The notes: generated by a model from the sequence alone, not told the origin. A DNA stretch of 7,202 nucleotides from Rubrobacter sp. (GCA_016781725.1 JADDPU010000532.1:1-7202); one strand, 5' to 3'. Counted from the first letter of the stretch, positions 1-5,638 are shown. Program-made: numbers and translations.

Positions 1-609
1 GCTGTCAAGGTAGTGGTCATCTACTACAGCGCGACGGGCAATGTATATAAGCTGGCGCAGGCCATCGAGGAGGGTGCCAGGGAGGCTGGGGCTGAGGTGC
101 GGCTCAGGAAGGTACGTGAGTTGGCGCCGGAGGAGGCCATAAAGAGCAACCAGGGCTGGTACGACCACGCTCTCATGACCGAGGACGTGCCCGAGGCTTC
201 GATGGAAGATCTGGAGTGGGCTGACGCCTACGTCTTCGGGACGCCGACGCGCTTCGGCAACGTCTCGGCGCAGCTCAAGCAGTTCCTGGACACCACGGGC
301 GGGCTCTGGTTCCAGGGCAAGCTCGCCGACAAGGTGGTGAGCGGCTTCACCAGCGCGCAGAACGCGCACGGCGGGCAGGAGTCCACGATCATCAGCATGT
401 ACAACGTGTTCATGCACTGGGGCTCCATCATCGTCCCGCCGGGGTACACCGACCCCCTGCTCTTCGAGTCCGGCGGCAACCCCTATGGCGTCAGCAGCAC
501 CGACCCCCAGGACGGGAGTGGGCCAAGCGAGCAGGAGCTCGCCGCCGCCCGCTACCAGGGGAGGCGCATCGCCGAGAAGGCCACCATCCTCGCCGGCGCG
601 CGGGTGTAA
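1..609 (+). CDS. wrbA: WrbA-type NAD(P)H:quinone oxidoreductase, 5' end cut by window
   Basis: This is a flavodoxin-fold protein of the WrbA family: cytosolic FMN enzymes that reduce quinones by two electrons with NAD(P)H and so avoid semiquinone radicals. The frame is open to base 1 and reads AVKVVVIYYSATGN. The in-frame GTG at 13 falls inside the first beta strand, so the true start probably lies just left of the window. Visible motifs are the FMN phosphate loop YYSATGN, the FGTPTRFGNVSAQLKQFLD segment that packs on the isoalloxazine ring, the GGLWFQGKLADK stretch, HGGQESTI, and the C-terminal GGNPYGVSSTDPQDG followed by a helix with PSEQELAAARYQGRRIA. The length of about 200 residues is normal for the family. 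It lies 23 bases upstream of an iron-ADH-family gene on the same strand. WrbA and maleylacetate-reductase-like enzymes can both act on quinones or quinone breakdown products, so a shared aromatic-compound role is possible, but this is inference. Confidence 0.93.
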   Translation, partial: AVKVVVIYYSATGNVYKLAQAIEEGAREAGAEVRLRKVRELAPEEAIKSNQGWYDHALMTEDVPEASMEDLEWADAYVFGTPTRFGNVSAQLKQFLDTTGGLWFQGKLADKVVSGFTSAQNAHGGQESTIISMYNVFMHWGSIIVPPGYTDPLLFESGGNPYGVSSTDPQDGSGPSEQELAAARYQGRRIAEKATILAGARV

Positions 610-620
610 GAATCCCCGTG

Positions 621-626
621 TAGACT
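621..626 (+). promoter_or_regulatory. Candidate -10 element (TAGACT) for a leaderless transcript
   Basis: The hexamer TAGACT fits the TAnnnT -10 consensus and ends six bases before the GTG at 633. That spacing would place the transcription start on the start codon itself. No Shine-Dalgarno-like purine run precedes this GTG, which fits leaderless initiation, a common mode in Actinobacteria. No good -35 hexamer is visible 16-18 bases upstream, where the sequence is GC-rich and codes for the end of wrbA. The call rests on spacing and the hexamer alone. Confidence 0.35.
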
Positions 627-632
627 GGTGGT

Positions 633-1661
633 GTGAAGAGCGGCACCCACACCTTTCTCAGGACCGAGCGCGTCCACTTCGGCGCCGGGAGTCTGGAGAA
701 GCTAGAAGAGGAGGCCCGGCCGAGAGGCCGGGCCTTTATCATCACCGGGCGCAGCCTCTACGAGAAGACGGGTTTGATCCGTCGCGTCGAGGAGGTGCTC
801 GGCGACAAGCACGCGGGCACCTACGCGCGTATAGGGCAGCATACCCCAGGCGGCGCGGTCGAGGAGGCCGCCGCGGAGGCAGAGTCGGCCGCGGCAGACC
901 TCCTGGTTAGCGTCGGGGGAGGCAGCGTCGTGGACGGCACGAAGGCCATATCCAGGCAGCTAGGCTACCCGGCGCAGGTCGCCGTCCCGACCACCCTCTC
1001 TGCCGCGGAGTGGTCGCACCGCACGGGCGTCACCGACGAGGCGGCGCGCCGAAAAGCCGGCTTCGCCGACCCGAGGGCGGTGCCGCCGGTCGTGATCCTC
1101 GACCCCGAGACCACGGTCTTTACGCCGGAGAAGCTCTGGCTCTCGACCGGGATAAGGGCGCTCGACCATGCCGTCGAAGGGTTCCTCTACGGCGGGGACC
1201 GCCCCGTAACCGACGTCACGGGCCTCGAAGGCGCCCGCCGTCTCATGGAGTACCTGCCGCGCTCGAGGCGGGAGCCCGAGGAGTTGGAGGTGCGCCTGGA
1301 GCTGCAGCTCGCGGCCTGGCTCTCGTACTTCGGGCCGATGAACACGCCGATGGGGCTCTCGCACGAGCTGGGACGCAGGATCGGGGCCAGCTACGAGGTG
1401 CCGCACGGCATCACCTCCTGCATCACCCTCGCGCCGAGCCTCGAGGTCGCCAGGGAGCGCATCCCCGACGAGCGGTGGCGAGAGCTCTCGGAAGCCCTCG
1501 GCGGGGAGCCGCCCGAGCGCGTGGCCTCGCTCGTCGCGGAGCTCGGGCTACCGGGCAGCCTGCGCGAGGTCGGGGTGCCCGAGGGGGATCTCGAGTCCAT
1601 CGCCGGCGAGTACGGGGATAGGGAGGGGGAGGCCCGCGCGATCCTGAGGGCCGCGTACTAG
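633..1661 (+). CDS. Iron-containing alcohol dehydrogenase / maleylacetate reductase family protein
   Basis: This is a 342-residue member of the group III (iron-dependent) alcohol dehydrogenase superfamily, which includes maleylacetate reductases and glycerol or dehydroquinate relatives. The N-terminal dinucleotide domain carries the nucleotide-binding loop VSVGGGSVVDGTKA (residues 92-105) and AVPTTLSAAEWS. The C-terminal helical domain has GIRALDHAVE (173-182) and SHELGRRIGASYEVPHG (243-259). Against the classical metal site (Asp, His, His, His), His179, His244 and His258 are present, but the aspartate position is Arg175. This suggests a metal-independent enzyme, as reported for maleylacetate reductases, which reduce maleylacetate to 3-oxoadipate in aromatic ring degradation. 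The substrate remains uncertain. An in-frame stop at 621-623 makes GTG 633 the first possible start. The gene is co-oriented with wrbA upstream (23-base gap) and the S66 gene downstream (6-base gap). Confidence 0.85.
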   Translation: MKSGTHTFLRTERVHFGAGSLEKLEEEARPRGRAFIITGRSLYEKTGLIRRVEEVLGDKHAGTYARIGQHTPGGAVEEAAAEAESAAADLLVSVGGGSVVDGTKAISRQLGYPAQVAVPTTLSAAEWSHRTGVTDEAARRKAGFADPRAVPPVVILDPETTVFTPEKLWLSTGIRALDHAVEGFLYGGDRPVTDVTGLEGARRLMEYLPRSRREPEELEVRLELQLAAWLSYFGPMNTPMGLSHELGRRIGASYEVPHGITSCITLAPSLEVARERIPDERWRELSEALGGEPPERVASLVAELGLPGSLREVGVPEGDLESIAGEYGDREGEARAILRAAY

Positions 1662-1667
1662 AAGAAT

Positions 1668-2792
1668 ATGACGATGATACCCGCCAAGCTCGGACCTGGC
1701 GACGAGGTCAGGGCCGTCTCGCCGGCGACCAGCCTCGGGTTTATCCCGGAGGAGCAGAGGAGAGTCGCGCGGGAGCGGTGGGAGGGGCTCGGCCTGCGGT
1801 GCTCGTTCTCCAAAAACGCTGAGGTGAGGGACCGTTTCAATTCCTCTCCCGTGGAGGCGCGGGTCTCAGATCTGCACGAGGCCTTCGCCGACCCCGGCGT
1901 CAAGGGGATGCTCACCACTTTGGGCGGCTACAACAGCAACGGGCTCCTGGATTATCTGGACTACGGCCTGATCGGGGCCAACCCCAAGGTCCTCTGCGGC
2001 TTCTCGGATATAACCGCCCTCGCGACGGCCATCTACGCCAGGACCGGCCTCGTGACCTACTCGGGCCCACACTTCACGACCTTCGGCATGAGGCGCGGCC
2101 TCGATTACACGCTGGAGTACTTCGAGCGGTGCTTGATGCGCGAGGAGCCCTTCGAGGTGCCGCCCGCGGACCACTGGAGCGACGATCCCTGGTACCAGGA
2201 CCAAGAGAATCGCGACCTCGTCCCCAACGCTGGCTACGAGGTCATTCACGAGGGCGAGGCCGAGGGCAGGCTACTCGGAGGACACCTCGGGACCTTGAGC
2301 CTCCTCTTCGGGACCTCGTTCATGCCGGACCTGGAAGGCACCCTACTTCTGCTGGAAGACGACGAAGAAGCGTTGCCCGTTCACTTCGACAGGCTACTGC
2401 AATCCCTCATCCACCAGCCGGGCTTCGAAGGGGTGCGGGGCCTCGTGATCGGCAGGTTCCAGAGGGCTTCTGAGATGGACCTGGATACTCTCGCGGCCAT
2501 CATCGAGAGCAAGCGCGAGCTGGCCGGCTTACCCGTCGTCGCAGGGCCCCGAGAACGGAGAGCACGGCGCGTCCGCCTTCCCCGACCGGATTACCCTTTG
2601 TCGCACGGTGGCTTGCCTATGGCTCGCCACGAGCCTCCTTCCGCTCTCAGAGAGCCCTTCAGAAAGACGAACCCGGCCCTTGCAGGAACTCCGCCTCCTC
2701 CTGGGTGGTCTTTCGGCCCAGGATCCGGTTCCGGTGCGGGAAACGCCCGAAGCGCTCGATTATCTCCTTGTGCCCGGCGGCGTAGGAGGTGA
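1668..2792 (+). CDS. Peptidase S66 (LD-carboxypeptidase/MccF-like) with lost C terminus, probably inactive
   Basis: Residues 1-292 match peptidase family S66: cytosolic serine peptidases that trim the L,D bond of murein tetrapeptides, or cleave peptide antibiotics such as microcin C (MccF). The seen motifs are LTTLGGYNSNGLLDYLDY (82-99), the nucleophile elbow CGFSDIT with Ser113, and LLLLEDDEE with catalytic Glu230. The family then needs a C-terminal GHT segment carrying the catalytic histidine, normally soon after LPVVA. Here the sequence after LPVVA (about base 2544) becomes an arginine- and proline-rich tail without that motif, and its last 134 bases run antisense over the 3' end of the DUF924 gene. 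I also read the two other plus frames over 2544-2658 and found no GHT segment, so this is a deletion or replacement, not a simple frameshift. ATG 1668 is 6 bases after the previous stop; ATG 1674 is an in-frame alternative. The gene is likely a non-functional remnant despite the open frame. Confidence 0.8.
   Translation: MTMIPAKLGPGDEVRAVSPATSLGFIPEEQRRVARERWEGLGLRCSFSKNAEVRDRFNSSPVEARVSDLHEAFADPGVKGMLTTLGGYNSNGLLDYLDYGLIGANPKVLCGFSDITALATAIYARTGLVTYSGPHFTTFGMRRGLDYTLEYFERCLMREEPFEVPPADHWSDDPWYQDQENRDLVPNAGYEVIHEGEAEGRLLGGHLGTLSLLFGTSFMPDLEGTLLLLEDDEEALPVHFDRLLQSLIHQPGFEGVRGLVIGRFQRASEMDLDTLAAIIESKRELAGLPVVAGPRERRARRVRLPRPDYPLSHGGLPMARHEPPSALREPFRKTNPALAGTPPPPGWSFGPGSGSGAGNARSARLSPCARRRRR
2621..2655. 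terminator. Two short hairpins between convergent 3' ends, possible weak terminator
   Basis: Two perfect inverted repeats lie just beyond the DUF924 stop. One is GGCTCG-CCA-CGAGCC at 2621-2635 (6-bp stem, 3-base loop). The other is GCTCT-CAG-AGAGC at 2643-2655, whose full 13 bases are an odd-length palindrome and which starts three bases past the stop on the minus strand. Neither strand has a T-run after the stems, so neither is a classical intrinsic terminator. The position between convergent genes is where one would be expected. The surrounding 2544-2658 stretch matches no family I recognise. Confidence 0.3.
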
Positions 2793-3237
2793 CGTCGGGC
2801 GCGCCGGGCTTCTCCGCCAGCCTCCCGAAGAGCTCGACGGAGCGCCGCTGGTCCTCCAGGTTCTCGCTGTGCATGAAGGGCATGTAGACGAACATCCGCT
2901 GGAAGGGCGGGAGCTCCCTGTCGAGCGCGTGCTCGACGGCGTAGCGGGCCGTCTCCAGTGCCTTGCCGTCCGCAGCATGGGTGCGCCCGTCGCCGCGGAA
3001 CATGTTGCGCGAGAACTGGTCGAGGCAGATCACGAGCGCCAGGCAGCTTTCGGCGCTCTCGCGCCAGCCGTCGAGCTCGCCCGCGGCGGCCCGCTCGTAG
3101 AGGGGACCGAAGCGCTCGCGGATCTTATCGTCGAACGCCGGGTCCTTCCGGAACCAGGCGTCGCGGAACTCGCCGTAGCCGGGTTCGCCCTTGTTGCCGA
3201 ACCAGAAGGAGAGGACCTTCTCGGCCTCACTCGGCAC
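2659..3237 (-). CDS. DUF924 family protein (TPR-like helical, function unknown)
   Basis: This is a complete 192-residue DUF924 protein. The family is bacterial and eukaryotic, mostly alpha-helical with a TPR-like fold, and has no assigned biochemical role. Visible family hallmarks are VLSFWFG (8-14), AWFRKDPAFDDKIRERFG (27-44), LDQFSRNMFRG (72-82), MPFMHSE (119-125), the GRFPHRNRILGR stretch (164-175) and the C-terminal FLQGPGSSF. GTG 3237 is the only usable upstream start, because an in-frame TGA lies at 3246-3244. It overlaps the 3' end of the diadenylate cyclase gene by 11 bases, so translation is probably coupled. A strong AGGAGGT lies 14 bases before the start, which is farther than ideal. 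It appears to be the last gene of the minus-strand unit. The protein is predicted soluble, with no signal peptide or membrane segment. Confidence 0.9.
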   Translation of the reverse strand: MPSEAEKVLSFWFGNKGEPGYGEFRDAWFRKDPAFDDKIRERFGPLYERAAAGELDGWRESAESCLALVICLDQFSRNMFRGDGRTHAADGKALETARYAVEHALDRELPPFQRMFVYMPFMHSENLEDQRRSVELFGRLAEKPGAPDVTSYAAGHKEIIERFGRFPHRNRILGRKTTQEEAEFLQGPGSSF

Positions 3238-3817
3238 GGCTGATCACCGTAACCTCCTCGTCCCGGCGGGTCGAGGTCGGGCCCTTGAGGCCCGAGTTGT
3301 ACCCGTTCCACATCCAGAGTTCGGGGATGATCTCGGAGACTAGCTCCCCGTTGTCGAAGACGCGCACCATCGAGCTTTCGGAGACGGCGACCGCCACTGC
3401 GGAAGTCCGGCTGGAGATGGAGGCGGCAGCCATGTGCCGGCTCCCGAGGCCCAGAGGCAGATTGAGGTCGTCGGAGACGGCGTCGAGGTAGCGAGCCCCG
3501 GAGAGGACCACGCCCTCGTCGGAGACCACGAAGGCGCCGTCGAGCTGCGCAAGCTCCTTTAGGGTCTCGCGGACGTTGGGGTCGTCTATCTTTTTGTGCT
3601 CCTCCGGATGGCCGTGAAGGGGGTCCAGAATCAGAGGCCTCGACCTCCGCAGAACTGCCTGCGTATCGCCGACTACGAAGAGCGTCCCGATCTTGCGCCC
3701 CTCCCTGCCCTCGCGCGCGATCTCGACAGCCAGAGCCACGGTCTGCTCCAGCACAGCCGTGTTCACGCCCCGCCGCTCGGAGCAGATCTCCTTGAATATG
3801 CTCGTGTCTTTCCCCAT
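3227..3817 (-). CDS. Stand-alone diadenylate cyclase (DAC/DisA_N domain) protein
   Basis: This 196-residue soluble protein has a DAC domain, the fold that condenses two ATP into cyclic di-AMP, a second messenger for osmotic balance, potassium transport and cell-wall state. The ATP-site motif DGA lies at residues 93-95 within AQLDGAFVVSDEGVVLSG. The second motif is GSRHMAAASISSRT (125-138), followed by AVAVAVSESSMVRVF. The usual RHR triplet is RHM here, with the third residue changed to Met129. Residues 22-50 form a helix and strand ending in IGTLFVVGD, the usual lead-in to the domain. There are no membrane helices as in CdaA and no DNA-binding C terminus as in DisA, so it resembles compact archaeal DacZ-like forms; that subtype is an inference. 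ATG 3817 starts four bases after the kinase-remnant stop, with GGGGG 7-11 bases upstream. Its 3' end overlaps the DUF924 gene by 11 bases. The two were probably cotranscribed with the now-broken redox two-component genes. Confidence 0.85.
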   Translation of the reverse strand: MGKDTSIFKEICSERRGVNTAVLEQTVALAVEIAREGREGRKIGTLFVVGDTQAVLRRSRPLILDPLHGHPEEHKKIDDPNVRETLKELAQLDGAFVVSDEGVVLSGARYLDAVSDDLNLPLGLGSRHMAAASISSRTSAVAVAVSESSMVRVFDNGELVSEIIPELWMWNGYNSGLKGPTSTRRDEEVTVISRAE

Positions 3818-3821
3818 AAGC

Positions 3822-4523
3822 TCAACCCCCGTTCTCTTTGTTACCTTTGGGCAACCTGACCGTGAACCGCGTCTGGCCGGGCTTGGACTCCACGGTGACC
3901 TCGCCGCCGTGGCCGGCCACCACGCGCCTGACGGTGTCCAGACCGAGCCCGGTCCCCGCCCCGACCTCCTTGGTAGTGAAGAAGGGCTCGAAGACGCGGC
4001 CCTGGACCTCGCGCGGTATGCCAGGCCCGTCGTCCGCGACCTCGACCGCCACCCGGTCCCCGCTCTCGAATGCCTTTATGGTAATCCTACCGCGCCCGTC
4101 CACCGCGTCGGCCGCGTTATCTATGAGGTTGGTCCAGACCTGGTTGAGCTCGCCCGCGTGACCGGGCACCTTCGGCAAGTTCTCCTCGTACTCCCGCCCT
4201 ACCGAGACGCCCTTGAGCTTGTGCCCTAGGATGGCCAGGGTGTTCTCGAGGCCCGAGACTACGTCAACCTCGAGCGGCGCCCCGCGGTCCATGTAGGTGT
4301 ACTCCTTCATGGCCCCGACGAGCTCGGAGATGCGCCCAGCGCTAATGCGCACCTCGTCGGCGAGGCCCGTGATCTCGAGCGTCGCCGCCAGCCAACCCAG
4401 GCCGCCAGCGAGCGACCGGTCTCCGAGCTCGGCAGCGAGGCTCTCCAGCCGGCCAACGTTCACGCCGGCGGCGGCCAGCGTCGGCGCGAGCTCCCAGGCG
4501 GCCTCGATGCCCCGCTCATCGAG
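3822..4523 (-). pseudogene. Sensor histidine kinase remnant, C-terminal half only
   Basis: The surviving part begins near LDERGIEAAWELAPTL and contains RISELVGAMKEYTYMD, a segment typical of kinases paired with response-regulator/thioredoxin-reductase fusions. A complete HATPase_c domain follows: N box NQVWTNLIDNAADAVDG, G1 DDGPGIP, F box FEPFFTTK and G2 GAGTGLGL. The C terminus is intact. The N-terminal half is absent. In these kinases it normally holds a sensor or cyclic-nucleotide-binding domain and the phospho-acceptor helix with a HELNNP-like H box, and no such motif remains in the window. The frame runs straight into the FAD motif of the neighbouring reductase gene near 4521-4535, in a different frame, which marks a deletion junction. 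A 213-residue fragment could start at GTG 4463, keeping ATP binding but not phosphotransfer. It ends four bases before the diadenylate cyclase gene. Family architecture is from memory; the missing half is inferred. Confidence 0.82.
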
Positions 4524-5247
4524 CGGCGAGGCCAGATGGTCCGCCGCCCACGATGACGAGGTCGTAGAACTGCTGCTCCGCCCTAGTCTGGAGCCCTATG
4601 CGCTCGGCGATCTCGCGGTTCTCGGGAGCCTCGGCGTACGTGCCGTCCTCGTAGACCACGAGCGGGAGCTTCGGGGAACTGTGGTCTGCGTTCGCGACGA
4701 TCTCGCGCGCCTCCTCCGACCCCTCGACGTCGAACCACTTGAAGGGAACGCGGTTGCGGGCGAGAAAGTCCCGCGTGCGGTGCGACTCCGGCGACCAGCG
4801 GTCCCCCACTACGCGAAGCCCGCTGAACGGCGGCCTGTAGCCAGCCCGCCAGTCGCCGAGCATATCGTCGAGGTTGGGGTAGAGGTTCTGGTCGGGCGGG
4901 TCCCAGGGCTTCTGGAGGTAGTAGTCGAGGCCAACCTCGTTGATAGCGCGTATCGCGGCCTCGGTGTCCGAGTACGCGGTCAACAGGGCCCGCTTCGCGT
5001 CAGGGAATCACTCGATGGCCTGCTCGAGAAACTCCACGCCGGTCATCTTCGGCATGCGCTGGTCCACTAGGAAGAGCGCCACGGGGTCGCCCCTGAGCTT
5101 CAGCTTGCCAAGTGTATCGAGCGCCGACTCCCCCGAGTCCGCCCTCAGGACGCGGTAATCCTTCGCGTAGCGCCGCCGGAGGTCCCGCTCGACCGCCCTT
5201 AGGACCTGCGGGTCGTCGTCCACCGCCAGAATTACCGGCTTAGCCAT
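4516..5247 (-). pseudogene. Fused response regulator/thioredoxin reductase, broken by TGA and deletion
   Basis: The intact form is a soluble flavoprotein of roughly 550 residues: receiver domain, glutaredoxin-like linker domain, then an FAD/NAD(P)H thioredoxin-reductase domain, coupling phosphorelay to thiol redox. Here the receiver has its acidic pocket (Asp10, Asp11), phospho-acceptor Asp62 in LFLVDQRMP, Thr90 in LLTAY and Lys113 in LQKPWD. Codon 80 is TGA (5008-5010), and the same frame continues as FPDAKRALLTAYSDTE, so this is a nonsense change, not a frameshift. A linker domain (about 144-220) follows. The FAD motif VIVGGGPSGLAA (G234-G239) is then cut off, and the next codons are CGA TGA. 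Kinase sequence in another frame begins at once. About 300 residues of the reductase are missing. ATG 5247 is chosen over TTG 5262 because GAAGGGCGGG sits just ahead of it and the receiver domain begins there. A short receiver-only peptide of 79 residues could still be made, lacking beta strand 4 onward. Confidence 0.85.
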
Positions 5248-5293
5248 GTGCCCGCCCTTCAAGTGCGATTGTTAAATGCTCGTTTCATCCCTC

Positions 5294-5314
5294 AAAACGC
5301 GCCCTTTCGGGCGC
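5294..5314 (-). terminator. Hairpin with GAAA loop and short U-tract, terminator-like
   Basis: Read on the minus strand, GCGCCC-GAAA-GGGCGC is a perfect six-pair GC stem with a stable GNRA tetraloop, followed by GTTTT. This is a good, though short-tailed, intrinsic terminator. It lies 47 bases upstream of the response-regulator ATG, pointing in the same direction. It may end a minus-strand gene that has since been displaced by the restriction-modification island, or act as an attenuator in the leader of the redox operon. On the plus strand the stem is followed by TTGCAA, so it would terminate poorly in that direction. A TAGAAT hexamer (5328-5323, minus strand) just upstream could be a -10 element, which would favour the attenuator reading, but no convincing -35 is seen. 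Confidence 0.45.
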
Positions 5315-5347
5315 TTGCAAGAATTCTAACACCCCCGGCAACTAGCC

Positions 5348-5414
5348 AATCGGGTAGGTCACCACATCTCTCACTGGCTCGCTGTGCTAAAGGATCTGCG
5401 GGAACCTACCGATT
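5348..5414. repeat. Imperfect inverted repeat around a 44-base spacer
   Basis: The arm AATCGGGTAGGT (5348-5359) pairs with ACCTACCGATT (5404-5414) along 11 positions, with one extra G in the left arm. The spacer between them is 44 bases. No tRNA features such as a T-loop or CCA end can be fitted, and I recognise no known RNA family. The repeat lies in the gene-free stretch left of the methyltransferase, near where base composition falls. It could be a structured RNA, a protein-binding site or a remnant of an insertion end. It could also be chance, since one indel was allowed. Confidence 0.45.
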
Positions 5415-5538
5415 ATCGAGAAGCAACAGATGGCAGAATGCAGATGAGAAGGTTGCTGTGTGTCCTCCAACCGGGCTGGGACGGTCGGGGTCGGCGAACT
5501 GCCGTTCATAGTAAGCGGGTCAACGCTGATCGTGCGCA

Positions 5539-5600
5539 GTTCTCTCGGAGAAATGTGTAAGAGAAGGGTGCCTGCCGATATGGTGTGTCTCAGAGAGAAC
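5539..5600. repeat. 8-bp inverted repeat upstream of the methyltransferase
   Basis: GTTCTCTC (5539-5546) is matched by its exact reverse complement GAGAGAAC (5593-5600). The left arm is itself part of a local hairpin, TTCTC-TCG-GAGAA (5540-5552). The right arm ends 38 bases before the methyltransferase GTG, around the -35 to -45 region of the candidate leaderless promoter. That placement suits an operator, as restriction-modification genes are often tightly controlled, but no regulator gene is visible in the window. Confidence 0.35.
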
Positions 5601-5626
5601 CCGATGTTAGGTACGCATCTTTACGT

Positions 5627-5632
5627 TAGGAT
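5627..5632 (+). promoter_or_regulatory. Candidate -10 element (TAGGAT) for a leaderless methyltransferase transcript
   Basis: TAGGAT matches TAnnnT and ends exactly six bases before the GTG at 5639, the same geometry as TAGACT before the GTG at 633. No Shine-Dalgarno sequence precedes the start; the six bases between are GACGGT. A -35 hexamer is not clear, with TGTTAG at 5605-5610 the closest at 16-base spacing. The first two bases of the hexamer belong to the in-frame TAG stop upstream of the gene. Confidence 0.38.
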
Positions 5633-5638
5633 GACGGT

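Larger units (their letters stand above)
5263..5638. other. Gene-free 376-base interval left of the restriction-modification pair
   Basis: No recognisable protein or RNA gene is seen here. The interval holds the minus-facing terminator-like hairpin (5294-5314), the inverted repeat at 5348-5414, the 8-bp inverted repeat at 5539-5600 and the candidate -10 of the methyltransferase gene. A 60-codon plus-strand reading frame (5460-5642) starts at GTG and ends GTGTGA, sharing four bases with the methyltransferase GTG. It has no recognisable domain and no helix-turn-helix, so I do not call it a gene. Divergent promoters for the minus-strand redox operon and the plus-strand methyltransferase must lie here. 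Confidence 0.6.

Noticed and set aside
960..1621. Reading frames on both strands within the iron-ADH gene
   Set aside because: They are rich in Arg, Gly and Pro, typical of alternative frames of GC-rich coding DNA, while the iron-ADH frame has family motifs throughout.
2544..2658. Simple frameshift in the S66 gene
   Set aside because: Neither other plus frame encodes the missing GHT segment or a family-like C terminus, so the sequence is lost, not shifted.
2608..3243. Plus-strand reading frame of 211 codons
   Set aside because: It is the exact antisense of the well-supported DUF924 gene and has no recognisable motif.
5008..5010. TGA as selenocysteine or programmed readthrough
   Set aside because: The site is not a catalytic position of a receiver domain, and the same gene is already destroyed downstream by a deletion, so a plain nonsense mutation is simpler.
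4297..5070. Long plus-strand reading frame of 257 codons
   Set aside because: It is antisense to the clear response-regulator/reductase and kinase remnants, is low-complexity, and shows no domain; it is a high-GC shadow.
5342..5420. tRNA-like fold formed by the inverted repeat
   Set aside because: Arm lengths, T-loop and CCA end do not fit a tRNA on either strand.
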